NCBI GenBank assembly: GCA_031254455.1
Contig: JAIRUI010000016.1
Coordinates: 1-28,859, forward strand
DNA: 28,859 bases
Origin: Chitinispirillales bacterium
Lineage (GTDB): Bacteria > Fibrobacterota > Chitinivibrionia > Chitinivibrionales > Chitinivibrionaceae
Reading direction: 5' to 3'
This document shows positions 15,291 to 23,074 of this stretch, in pieces (the stretch's first letter is position 1; each line of letters begins with the position of its first letter). The notes beneath the pieces are model-generated. The model was not told the origin of the DNA. It saw nothing but the letters and a program-made list of their open reading frames with translations, and ran no database searches. The position numbers were made by a program, and so were the translations under genes.

Positions 15291-17276
15291 CTACTTAATC
15301 AAAATCCGTTTCGTCATATTAACGCCGGAATTCGTCTTAACTTGCAGCATCATAACTTGATTTCGCGAAATCGACTGGGGCAGAGCGACGCTCGCAAAGT
15401 TTCCGTTAACCGCGACGTTTCGTTCAAACAATATCCTTCCGCGAAGGTCAAACAAAACGATATGAGCGTTGTTCGCGTTTGCAGAAAGCGACAGATTTAT
15501 ATTTCCGTTGACAACCGATACGCCCGCCGTTGAAACATTTTTGGCTTTGTTTCGCACAATCGGAATCCCAGGCCCCGGGTCATCTTCTTCTACAATAAGT
15601 CCGTTAATTTTTAACAATTTGATTGAACCCGTAGTCATAACCATTTCGCCAACCGGAGTAATTGAAACTCCTTCAAAAATACTTAACTGGCTCACAGAAA
15701 GAGGCGTCAGCGTTTCCCAATCGTCTTCAATGTGTTTGAAATCTGTAATTGGAATCGTTTTATTTACGTTTGTCCCAGCGACCAATTCATAATAGTATCC
15801 GCGTCCATCTTCAGTAAGTCCTATGTTGTCTTGTAACACAAGATGTATATTCTTGTTGGAAGTATAGTTAATCGTAATTCCCGTAACTCCCGTCCAATCT
15901 CCTTCTACATAAGAAGCGATTTCCGCCCATGACCATATATCTTTTTCTTCGTCGGATGTGCCAATATTCAAAGAAAACGAAATATTTCCTTCTGCTACGT
16001 TGAAGGTAACCGACGAGCCGCGATTTTCATTGTCAATCGATTCCTCCCATTCCCAAGAACCGTCGGCAAGGTCGGGAGCGTCTGTCGGTGTTACGCCGTC
16101 TTTATTAAATATTACGTTAATGCTTGCGTCTTGGGTAACGTCGTTAAACGTGTAAGTTTTTGCATTTTTGGCTTGTTCGTTACTGTTTCCGTTTATTTTA
16201 ACGTCGGTAATCGAATATCCGTTGTTTGGAATAAACGACAAAGTCAAACTTTTACCGTTTTCTACATCGACCGGAGTTCCCGAATAAACCGTAGCCCCTG
16301 TCCCCTGGTTTTTAACCGTGCCGCCGCTTTGCGAATAGGTTACCGTTATCTTACGGGTGATTATTACCGGTTCCCCCCCCTTGTATCCGCCTTTCGCTTT
16401 ATTGGCGGCCCAAGCGGCTTCTAACAATTGATTATTTTCGGAGGTGTTACTAATTCCGCATAAAATTTCCCAAATCATAACTCCGCCGTAACCGTTATCG
16501 TAACAGTGGTCTACTTTTGTTTTTACGCTTGCCGTGTTGTCTCCGGGTGAACCATAGAAAGCGCAGCCGATAACAAGTTTTTCTTTGCTAAAACCTGATT
16601 GTCCGCTTCCCCAATTCGCCCATGCGTCAATTAGTTCTTTAGATTTTCCGGCATCCGAGTGGGTAGGCCAATCCCACATATCGTAAGTCATTAAATGTAT
16701 CGCGTCCACCGCTTGCCAAATGTCTGTCCTGACAATAGACGGATAATATCCGTTCGGCGACTCCCCTGGAAGCGCGGTAGAAATTTCTTTACCCGGAAGC
16801 GCCGCTCTTAAATCTTTCAAGAGTTGTATATAATTGTTCCAGTTACTTCCAGAAGGGTATTCCCAGTCGATATCAACACCGTCAAGACTGTTGTTATTGA
16901 TATAATTTTTTATTTCATTTACAAATTTCGCTCGTTTTGTAGCATCGGAACATACTGAGACAAAAGCGTTGGTGAATTTACCATAATGTGGGTCGCCTTG
17001 ATCCCATCCGCCAACCCCAACAATTGCCTTTACTCCCTTTGCATGTGCATTTGACACAAAAGTATTAACGTTTACGTATACAAATTCCGTAGTTAAACTG
17101 CCGTCGTTTTTACCCGGGTCGGGAAACAATTGAAACAATATAGCGTGAGTTAAATTGTCATATTGTGTGGCAGTCGGTTGACCTCGCCAACTTTGGAAAT
17201 ACCCTTTGACCGCTCCCTTTGCAAACAACGCCGTCGGCAGAATCAACACCGCCAAAACAAACAAAAACTTTTTCAT
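15291..17276 (-). CDS. secreted GH18 chitinase C (no CBM6), with C-terminal sorting-type domain
   Basis: 661 residues from the ATG at 17276 (AAAGGA upstream). Domains: signal peptide 1-19 (MKKFLFVLAVLILPTALFA); GH18 barrel about 22-290 with GYFQSWRGQ, VGVGGWDQG and the catalytic LDGVDIDWEYP (Glu139 is the acid); InlB-like repeat about 305-395 (RKITVTYSQSGGTVKNQG); a beta-rich probable carbohydrate-binding module about 405-570 (DLADGSWEWEESIDNE, VTGITINYTSNKNIHLVLQD); and a C-terminal domain of about 75 residues ending MTKRILIK that resembles T9SS type-A sorting domains. It hydrolyses chitin or related GlcNAc polymers outside the cell. An 8-G run at codons 299-302 (16373-16380) could shift the frame. 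It lacks the leader shared by chitinases A and B. Confidence 0.9.
   Translation of the reverse strand: MKKFLFVLAVLILPTALFAKGAVKGYFQSWRGQPTATQYDNLTHAILFQLFPDPGKNDGSLTTEFVYVNVNTFVSNAHAKGVKAIVGVGGWDQGDPHYGKFTNAFVSVCSDATKRAKFVNEIKNYINNNSLDGVDIDWEYPSGSNWNNYIQLLKDLRAALPGKEISTALPGESPNGYYPSIVRTDIWQAVDAIHLMTYDMWDWPTHSDAGKSKELIDAWANWGSGQSGFSKEKLVIGCAFYGSPGDNTASVKTKVDHCYDNGYGGVMIWEILCGISNTSENNQLLEAAWAANKAKGGYKGGEPVIITRKITVTYSQSGGTVKNQGTGATVYSGTPVDVENGKSLTLSFIPNNGYSITDVKINGNSNEQAKNAKTYTFNDVTQDASINVIFNKDGVTPTDAPDLADGSWEWEESIDNENRGSSVTFNVAEGNISFSLNIGTSDEEKDIWSWAEIASYVEGDWTGVTGITINYTSNKNIHLVLQDNIGLTEDGRGYYYELVAGTNVNKTIPITDFKHIEDDWETLTPLSVSQLSIFEGVSITPVGEMVMTTGSIKLLKINGLIVEEDDPGPGIPIVRNKAKNVSTAGVSVVNGNINLSLSANANNAHIVLFDLRGRILFERNVAVNGNFASVALPQSISRNQVMMLQVKTNSGVNMTKRILIK
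15294..15490 (-). repeat. C-terminal module, copy 3 (chitinase C)
   Basis: The last about 65 codons of chitinase C are nearly identical at the DNA level to 17960-18156 and 19921-20117. All three encode VNGNFASVALP and end VKTNSGVNMTKRILIK. Confidence 0.85.
16373..16380 (-). repeat. 8-G homopolymer in chitinase C, candidate phase-variable tract
   Basis: Eight C on the given strand (eight G in the coding sense) encode Lys-Gly-Gly-Glu between the GH18 domain and the InlB-like repeat. Loss of one G gives a TAA after two further codons (AAC CGG TAA). Gain of one gives a TAA about seven codons on. As read, the gene is in frame. Confidence 0.8.
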
Positions 17277-17377
17277 AAAAATTCCTTTCGTAGAGAATTT
17301 TGATTTCACAAAAAAATATAAGAAATTTTTGAGAGTTTTTCACAAAAAAATACGAAATGGACGTAAAATCAATTTTT

Positions 17378-17791
17378 TTATTGCGGTTTAATTCTTTCTA
17401 TTATTTCATTTGCAGATTCAAAGCCGGCTTGAATAACTTTTATATTCGTTTCTCCGTCATAATATCCGGATAAATGTAAAATATTGTAAGCGTTATTAAG
17501 CCGTTTGGTTAATTTACCGTCTAATTTTGCAACGTTATCTTTATAATATTCTATAGATTTTCGTTGTTTTTTGTTAGGTTTGGGTATTCCTTTGAGTGTA
17601 AGCCATGCGTCTAACGCACGTAAAACTCCCAAATACGCTATGCCGCAGGCGCTACGCACATATTTTGCGTCGTTGTAAAATCCGTCATCGTCTTTTTTTG
17701 ATTTTTGTAAAGCCTCTCTTGCGTTATTCATATAGCGTACGGCTTCATCGTATTCTTTATTCAAAAAGATATTTTGCTCACAAACTGTCAT
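17378..17791 (-). CDS. small helical protein, DUF5618-like
   Basis: 137 residues, soluble, no signal peptide. The sequence EYDEAVRYMNNAREALQKS, then YVRSACGIAYLGVLRALDAWL and LNNAYNILHLSGYYDGETN resembles the DUF5618 family as I remember it, an uncharacterised helical family seen in Bacteroidota-type genomes. The all-helical build and size recall HEPN-type proteins, but no R-x4-6-H RNase motif is evident, so no toxin role is claimed. It is the only non-chitinase gene in the cluster. It lies 101 bases upstream of chitinase C and about 165 bases downstream of chitinase B, across a hairpin-rich gap. Why it sits here is unknown. Confidence 0.5.
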   Translation of the reverse strand: MTVCEQNIFLNKEYDEAVRYMNNAREALQKSKKDDDGFYNDAKYVRSACGIAYLGVLRALDAWLTLKGIPKPNKKQRKSIEYYKDNVAKLDGKLTKRLNNAYNILHLSGYYDGETNIKVIQAGFESANEIIERIKPQ

Positions 17792-17870
17792 TTAAATCTC
17801 CAAAGTTAATATATAAATATACTACATTTTATTAAGAATGTCAATAAACCGCTATCAATTTCGCAAGAGA

Positions 17871-17942
17871 TCTAATATACGAATTGTAAAGACGGTTGTA
17901 TATTAGAAAGGAACGTAAAAAATTACATCCTTTCTAATATAC
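17871..17942. repeat. nested inverted repeats between chitinase B and the DUF5618-like gene
   Basis: A perfect 15-bp inverted repeat (GTATATTAGAAAGGA at 17898-17912, complement at 17928-17942) encloses a 15-base loop that can add a GTAA/TTAC stem. A third copy of its outer ten bases (TCTAATATAC) at 17871-17880 is inverted relative to 17898-17907, so two alternative hairpins can form. On the minus strand it follows chitinase B and could end its transcript, but no T run follows. It might instead be an operator or a remnant of a small mobile element. Confidence 0.7.
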
Positions 17943-17956
17943 GCTAAATTACGCAC

Positions 17957-19834
17957 TTATTTAATCAAAATCCGTTTCGTCATATTAACGCCGGAATTCG
18001 TCTTAACTTGCAGCATCATAACTTGATTTCGCGAAATCGACTTGGGCAGAGCGACGCTCGCAAAATTCCCGTTCACCACGACGTTTCGTTCAAACAATAT
18101 CCTTCCGCGCACGTCAAACAAAACGATATGTGCGTTGTTCGCGTTTGACGGAAGCGATAAATTAAGGCGTCCGTTGATTATAGAAACGCCGACGCTTGAA
18201 ACATTTTTGTTTCCGCTTTGTGTAATCGACGTGCCGCCTTGTTCGGTTAAAATCGTTATATCTTCAATATTAACCGGACCGGAAGAAACTAACCGCAGCG
18301 TTTTGTTCCCTTCCGATAAAGCGACAAGCGTTTGCTTTGCGACAAAAGCGTACCAGTCTTCGCCGACAGAAGCCTCGATTTTCCCCAAAGCCGTCTCGGA
18401 GTTCCCGTCGTATATTGAAATTTCCGCTCTGCCGTATTGACCGTTAGCCCCTACCGCAGATTTCAAAGATATGTTGTAATTTCCCGCTTTCGCGACATTT
18501 ACTAAATATTCCAAAAACGAGCCGTCCACCAAATTTCCCACATATTTTCCGTGTTCGTCGTTATTGTAAGCGATTTCAGGACTTTTTGAGGAATATTCGC
18601 CGGAATTGAAAGTTACCGGAACGCTGTGACGTTTTGCAAAAAATACCTCTATAGTTTGACTCGCCTTGACATCGCTAAACGTATGACTTTTCTGAGTTTT
18701 AGCCGTATTGTCGCTTACTCCGTTTATTTTAACGTCGCCGATTTCATATCCGTTTTCGCCGTCAGGGTTAAACGTCAAAGTTAAATCGCCGCCGACGGAT
18801 ATGTCTATCAAACTTCCAGATTCAACCGCGTCGTCTCCTTTTTTAACACTCCCCCCCCCATAAGTTTTTACGGTTATTTTGTAACCGGTTGACCCCTTCA
18901 GCTCCTGAACTTCCTGATAAATTGCGTTCAACAAAGAGTACCGGTTTGCCGCGGGGACGTCTTGACCCAATTCCCAAATCATAATTCCGCCGGCGTCTCT
19001 TTCGTATGCGTACCTTGTCTTGCTTTTTATCGTAGGTATTCCGTCGTAATTATATATCTTAGGTTGTCCGTCTATATAGACGGTTTTACTGTTAGCTTGC
19101 GACAAAGACGCCGAATCGCTATTGATTATTGCTGCGTAAGTTTCTTCTCCTGCGGAGCCTCTTCCATAAAAAGGAACGCCCAGAAAAACTTTTTCTTTCG
19201 CAATTTTACCGCTGTTTATCCATTCGTCAAGTTTCGCTTCCGCTTTTGCTTCGTCCGCGTGATGCCCGCCGCCCATATCGTAAGTCATAAGATGAAGAGC
19301 GTCCATAGCGTTATACGCTTTTGTCGAATATTCGTCAGGTTTATAGGACGCTCCTATGGCAAAAGACAATCTTTTGTTTCCAAGCGCGGTTTTAAGGTCT
19401 GCCATAAAGTCCGCAAAATCGTTTTTTTGTTGGTTGCCTGTGGGATATTCCCAGTCGATATCGACGCCGTCAAAATTATTGGCATTTACCATATTTACAA
19501 TATTATTGACAAAAGTTTGTCTGGTTCCCGCTTGAACGTTTTCCACAAAAGAACCGGTTTTCTCCCAACCGCCGAGAGCGATGATAACTTTCACGCCTTT
19601 GTTATGCGCACTGTTTACCACACCGCCGATGTCCTTAGCCCAGCCGCCGCTGGGCAGGGGCGCCGTCCCGCCCGCTCCGGGGGTAATTGAAAACAAAACG
19701 AGATGAGTCAATCTGTCAAGTTGAGCGTCAGTCGGAGCATTGCGATAATTGGGCAGATACGCTACAACGTCACCTTTGGCAAACAGCACTACAGGCAAAA
19801 TCGACATTGCCAAAACAAACAAAAACTTTTTCAT
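17957..19834 (-). CDS. secreted GH18 chitinase B, with one CBM6-like module
   Basis: 625 residues from the ATG at 19834 (AAAGGGG five bases upstream). Domains: signal peptide 1-20 (MKKFLFVLAMSILPVVLFAK); GH18 about 22-310 with VAYLPNYRN, IALGGWEKTG and FDGVDIDWEYPTG (catalytic Glu129), and WELGQD at the barrel end; InlB-like repeat about 318-395; CBM6-like beta-sandwich about 400-530 (VTFNSGEYSSKSPEIAYNND, VGNLVDGSFLEYLVNVAKAG); and the common C-terminal domain. It lacks the WEWE module of A and C. A 9-G run encodes Gly326-328 inside the first hairpin of the InlB-like repeat. Its leader is a near copy of the leader of chitinase A and starts right after the stop of A, so it may have its own copy of the promoter. 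Confidence 0.9.
   Translation of the reverse strand: MKKFLFVLAMSILPVVLFAKGDVVAYLPNYRNAPTDAQLDRLTHLVLFSITPGAGGTAPLPSGGWAKDIGGVVNSAHNKGVKVIIALGGWEKTGSFVENVQAGTRQTFVNNIVNMVNANNFDGVDIDWEYPTGNQQKNDFADFMADLKTALGNKRLSFAIGASYKPDEYSTKAYNAMDALHLMTYDMGGGHHADEAKAEAKLDEWINSGKIAKEKVFLGVPFYGRGSAGEETYAAIINSDSASLSQANSKTVYIDGQPKIYNYDGIPTIKSKTRYAYERDAGGIMIWELGQDVPAANRYSLLNAIYQEVQELKGSTGYKITVKTYGGGSVKKGDDAVESGSLIDISVGGDLTLTFNPDGENGYEIGDVKINGVSDNTAKTQKSHTFSDVKASQTIEVFFAKRHSVPVTFNSGEYSSKSPEIAYNNDEHGKYVGNLVDGSFLEYLVNVAKAGNYNISLKSAVGANGQYGRAEISIYDGNSETALGKIEASVGEDWYAFVAKQTLVALSEGNKTLRLVSSGPVNIEDITILTEQGGTSITQSGNKNVSSVGVSIINGRLNLSLPSNANNAHIVLFDVRGRILFERNVVVNGNFASVALPKSISRNQVMMLQVKTNSGVNMTKRILIK
17960..18156 (-). repeat. 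C-terminal module, copy 2 (chitinase B)
   Basis: Near-identical DNA to 15294-15490 and 19921-20117; encodes the end of the sorting-type domain of chitinase B. Confidence 0.85.
18851..18859 (-). repeat. 9-G homopolymer in chitinase B, candidate phase-variable tract
   Basis: Nine G in the coding sense form three Gly codons (TYGGGSVKK). Loss of one G leads to TGA about twelve codons later. Gain of one leads to TAA within three codons (GAG TGT TAA). As read, the gene is in frame. Confidence 0.8.
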
Positions 19835-19909
19835 AAAAACCCCTTTGCAAGAACATTCTTTTCTGAGATAAATATATGCAAACACTCTGTTTTCTTCATG
19901 AATATTTGC
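19835..19909 (-). promoter_or_regulatory. leader of chitinase B, duplicate of the chitinase A leader
   Basis: About 75 bases between the stop of chitinase A and the start of B that align with 22927-23003 with a handful of changes and one short gap. A TATATT (-10-like) lies within GCATATATTTA in both copies. The -35 is unclear. The Shine-Dalgarno AAAGGGG is shared. Confidence 0.6.
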
Positions 19910-19917
19910 ATAAAATC

Positions 19918-22900
19918 CTATTTAATCAAAATCCGTTTCGTCATATTAACGCCGGAATTTGTCTTGACCTGTAATATCGTCACTTGATACCGTGAAATCG
20001 ACTTGGGCAAAGCGACGCTCGCAAAGTTTCCGTTAACCGCGATATTGCGCTCAAACAATATCCTTCCGCGCACGTCAAACAAAACGATATGAGCGTTGTT
20101 CGCGTTTGCAGGAAACGACAAGTTAAGGCATCCGTTCATAATCGCCGCGGAAGCCGCCAAACTTTTCTTGCTTTTACTTGCGGCGATCCAAACATCGCCG
20201 CCGCCTTCGTCTTCGACAATAAGTCCGTTGACTTTCAACGATTTAATAGTTCCCTTAGCCATATCGCCCTCTTCGGCGGGACTTATCGCCACTCCCTCTA
20301 AAATATACAACTGATCTAACGAAAAGTTTGTCATTGTCGCCCAGTCGCTTTCAAAATGCGCAAAACTCGTCATAGAAACAGGCGCCGTTTTATTTTCTCC
20401 GGCAGGCAATTCCACAAAATACCCACGTCCCGATTCCGCAAGTTTTAAATTGTCCTGCAACGTAAGAAGTATCGGCTTATCGGAAGTATAAGTAATCGTA
20501 ATTCCCGTAACTTTCGACCAGTCGCCGCCAGGATAAGCCGCAATTTCCGACCATGTCCATCTTTCCTCTTCTTCGTCGGACACACCCAACTTCAGTTCAA
20601 ACGAAATATTCCCCTCGGCGACATCGTAAACAATCGACGAACCCAAACCTTCGTCGTCCATCGCTTTTTCCCATTCCCAAGAGCCGTCGGCAAGGTCAAC
20701 AAAATCATCGTCCGGCAAAGGAGGCGTAACCCCTTCCTCAGATATACTAATATTCCTGATATTTATCGCCCCGTTCGTAAGCAAACGAAACGTCCGCTCG
20801 CCCGCGGCAAGATCGACAACTAATTTTCTTTCGACAAAATTAAACCAGTCGTTTCCGCCGCTTACCGAAATTTTTCCTAAAGAATTTTCTGCGAGATATA
20901 CCGAAAGTTCGCGTGTAAAGTTTTCTCCTACCGCGGTTTCAATGCCGATTTCATATTTACCCGCTTTTGAAACGCTTATCTTATATTCAAGCGTAGAGCC
21001 GTTTTTCAAGTAACCGACCGACTTTCCATGCTCGCCTTCTTCAATTCTAATCTCACTGCTCTTCTTGGAGTATTGCGTCGAATTAAACGTCGCCGGAACA
21101 GTCCATCGTTTCGAGAACGTAACGTCTATGTTTTGCGCCTGAGTTACATTGGAAAGGATGTACGGGTTTGCTACAGTTACAGAACTCGCTCCCACCTTTA
21201 TATCACTCACTTCGTAATCGCTGTTCGGAGTAAACGAAAGAGTAAGATTTGCGCCGTTATTTACTTCCGTATTGCCGCCGTTATTTATCGTAACGTCGCC
21301 GTTTTTAACCGTTCCGTAACCGTTATGCGTCACGGTTATTTGGTGCTTGTCGGGAAGCACTTCGGAAACTACGATGCTTTTAACGTTTACCGCGCCGTTC
21401 GAAATAAAAGTAAACGTTTGATTGCCCGCCGCAAGGTCGAAAATTATTTCTCTTGCGACAAAATTAAACCATCCGCCCGTATGATTCTCGACGACGATTT
21501 CTCCCAAAGCGGTACTTCCGCTCGACAGCGCAAGCGTACGTTTAGCCGCGTCCCCAACCGCCGTTTCCGCGCTCAGTTTGTATTTTCCCGCTCTGGCGAC
21601 GCTTACCATATATTCCAACTTAGAATCTTTTACCAGATTACCTACATATTTCCCGTATTGGTCGTCGTTGTAAACAATTTCGGCGGTTTTCTTGGAGTAT
21701 TCGCTTGCGTTGAAACTTCCGGGAACAGAATGGCGTTTCGAGAACGTAACGTTAAGCGTTTGATTTGAGGTAACGTTGCTGAAAGAGTATGAAGCGGCCG
21801 TCGGATTTTGGGTCGAGGTTGCGCCGACTTTAGTATCGGTAATTTGATAACCCGAGTTCGGAGTAAACGAAAGAGTTACGTTACCGCCGTTGTCAACTTC
21901 CACATTTCCACCGTTGTTTACTGTGACAGAGCCGTTTTTAATCGTTCCGTTATCGTTATGCGTTACCGTTATTTGCCGTTTAACAACGCCCCCCCCGCCT
22001 GCGCCGGTATATCCGCCTTTTGTCTGATTAGCGTTCCAGATAGCCGACAAAAGCGTGCCGGTTGGTCTGTCCTGCGACAATTCCCAAATAATAACTCCGC
22101 CGAATCCGTTGTCGTATGTCCAATCTACTTTTTGTTTCAAAGTAGAAGCGTTATCGCCGTTTGTGCCTTGAGTAGCATAAAACGCGCAGCCCATCATAAG
22201 TTGTTCTTTCTTGTAACCCGGTTGTCCGTTTCCGAAAGTATTCCAATCCTGCAGGCATCTTTTGGACGCTTCCACATCTGAGTGAGTATTCCATTTGACC
22301 GGCTGCGTTACTCCCATCATGTCATAAGTCATTATATGAATAGCGTCGGCATACTGAAAAAGGTTTTGCTGGATATAAGATTTGCTTGCGGCGTTACTTT
22401 TTATAAAATGATTCCCAAATTGGGAATTAGGGCTGTCTCCGCCTATCGCTATCGAAATTCTTTTGTCGGGCATGGCGGTTTTCAAATCCTTAAGCAAATC
22501 CATGCACTGTTTCCATTCGTCGTCGTTTTTTGGAAACTCCCAGTCAATATCTATACCGTCAAGATTACGGTCGTTAACGAAATTCTTAACGTTGTTCACA
22601 AGACGTGAACGATTGGACTGGTTTGTGGCGGTAACAAAATTCGGCGTGTATTGGGCGCTTGCGCCGCCCAGTGCCACGCTTACTTTTACGCCTTTTGCAT
22701 GAGCCGCCGTTACGGCGTTGTTGAACCAACTTGGAATACCGGCCGTAATTAAATTCCCTTGTGCGTCGGGAAACATTTGGAAAATCATTAAATGAGTCAT
22801 TTTGTTTAACTCCGCGTCGGTCGGTTGACTTACCCAGCCGGCAACGTAAGGAATTACCGCTCCTTTAGAAAAAACAAACGCCGGCAAAGCCAGCATCGCC

Positions 22901-22926
22901 GCCAAAACAAATAAAAACTTTTTCAT
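19918..22926 (-). CDS. secreted GH18 chitinase A, with duplicated InlB-like/CBM6-like units
   Basis: 1002 residues from the ATG at 22926 (AAAAGGGG upstream). Domains: signal peptide 1-20; GH18 about 22-300 with VALGGASAQ and LDGIDIDWEFPKN (catalytic Glu130), and IIWELSQD at the barrel end; InlB-like repeat about 317-396 (RQITVTHNDNGTIKNG); CBM6-like about 400-523; a second InlB-like about 528-605 (HQITVTHNGYGTVKNG); a second CBM6-like about 608-730; the WEWE carbohydrate-binding-like module about 745-905; and a C-terminal sorting-type domain about 925-1002. The tandem InlB/CBM6 unit is an internal duplication. An 8-G run encodes Gly310-312 in the linker after GH18. First gene of the chitinase cluster and the largest; expected to act on insoluble chitin outside the cell. 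Confidence 0.92.
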   Translation of the reverse strand: MKKFLFVLAAMLALPAFVFSKGAVIPYVAGWVSQPTDAELNKMTHLMIFQMFPDAQGNLITAGIPSWFNNAVTAAHAKGVKVSVALGGASAQYTPNFVTATNQSNRSRLVNNVKNFVNDRNLDGIDIDWEFPKNDDEWKQCMDLLKDLKTAMPDKRISIAIGGDSPNSQFGNHFIKSNAASKSYIQQNLFQYADAIHIMTYDMMGVTQPVKWNTHSDVEASKRCLQDWNTFGNGQPGYKKEQLMMGCAFYATQGTNGDNASTLKQKVDWTYDNGFGGVIIWELSQDRPTGTLLSAIWNANQTKGGYTGAGGGGVVKRQITVTHNDNGTIKNGSVTVNNGGNVEVDNGGNVTLSFTPNSGYQITDTKVGATSTQNPTAASYSFSNVTSNQTLNVTFSKRHSVPGSFNASEYSKKTAEIVYNDDQYGKYVGNLVKDSKLEYMVSVARAGKYKLSAETAVGDAAKRTLALSSGSTALGEIVVENHTGGWFNFVAREIIFDLAAGNQTFTFISNGAVNVKSIVVSEVLPDKHQITVTHNGYGTVKNGDVTINNGGNTEVNNGANLTLSFTPNSDYEVSDIKVGASSVTVANPYILSNVTQAQNIDVTFSKRWTVPATFNSTQYSKKSSEIRIEEGEHGKSVGYLKNGSTLEYKISVSKAGKYEIGIETAVGENFTRELSVYLAENSLGKISVSGGNDWFNFVERKLVVDLAAGERTFRLLTNGAINIRNISISEEGVTPPLPDDDFVDLADGSWEWEKAMDDEGLGSSIVYDVAEGNISFELKLGVSDEEEERWTWSEIAAYPGGDWSKVTGITITYTSDKPILLTLQDNLKLAESGRGYFVELPAGENKTAPVSMTSFAHFESDWATMTNFSLDQLYILEGVAISPAEEGDMAKGTIKSLKVNGLIVEDEGGGDVWIAASKSKKSLAASAAIMNGCLNLSFPANANNAHIVLFDVRGRILFERNIAVNGNFASVALPKSISRYQVTILQVKTNSGVNMTKRILIK
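19921..20117 (-). repeat. C-terminal module, copy 1 (chitinase A)
   Basis: Near-identical DNA to 15294-15490 and 17960-18156; differs in a few codons (SRYQVTILQ in place of SRNQVMMLQ). Confidence 0.85.
21989..21996 (-). repeat. 8-G homopolymer in chitinase A, candidate phase-variable tract
   Basis: Eight G in the coding sense sit in a poly-Gly linker (GAGGGGVVKRQ) just after the GH18 domain. Loss of one G gives TAA seven codons on. Gain of one gives TAA after two codons (CGT TGT TAA). As read, the gene is in frame. Confidence 0.8.
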
Positions 22927-23003
22927 AAAAACCCCTTTTAGCAAGAACATTCTTTTCTGAGGTAAATATATGCAAAAACTCTGTTTTTTTCATGAATATT
23001 TGC
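22927..23003 (-). promoter_or_regulatory. leader/promoter region of chitinase A
   Basis: About 77 bases nearly identical to the leader of chitinase B (19835-19909), containing a TATATT -10-like element and the Shine-Dalgarno AAAAGGGG. Conservation across two non-coding copies, where the surrounding DNA differs, supports a regulatory role. Confidence 0.55.
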
Positions 23004-23074
23004 GACTTGAATTAAAATATCTTTTTACGAACTTATATACCCGCTTCAGACGGGAACTTTACTTTAAACACGAT

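Noticed and set aside
17378..17791. DUF5618-like protein as a HEPN toxin
   Set aside because: No R-x4-6-H catalytic motif is apparent and no nucleotidyltransferase antitoxin gene is adjacent.
18962..19690. 242-codon plus-strand frame opposite the GH18 domain of chitinase B
   Set aside because: Antisense shadow; the translation is basic and patternless, and the other strand encodes an intact catalytic domain.
21028..21768. 246-codon open frame on the plus strand, opposite chitinase A
   Set aside because: It is the antisense shadow of the CBM6-like and InlB-like repeats. Composition is Arg/Tyr/Val-rich with no domain, and the minus-strand gene is certain.
20679..22926. Repeated segments in chitinase A as a possible CRISPR or tandem-repeat array
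   Set aside because: The repeats are protein-domain copies of over 200 codons with diverged sequence, not short direct repeats with spacers. No CRISPR array was seen anywhere in the window.
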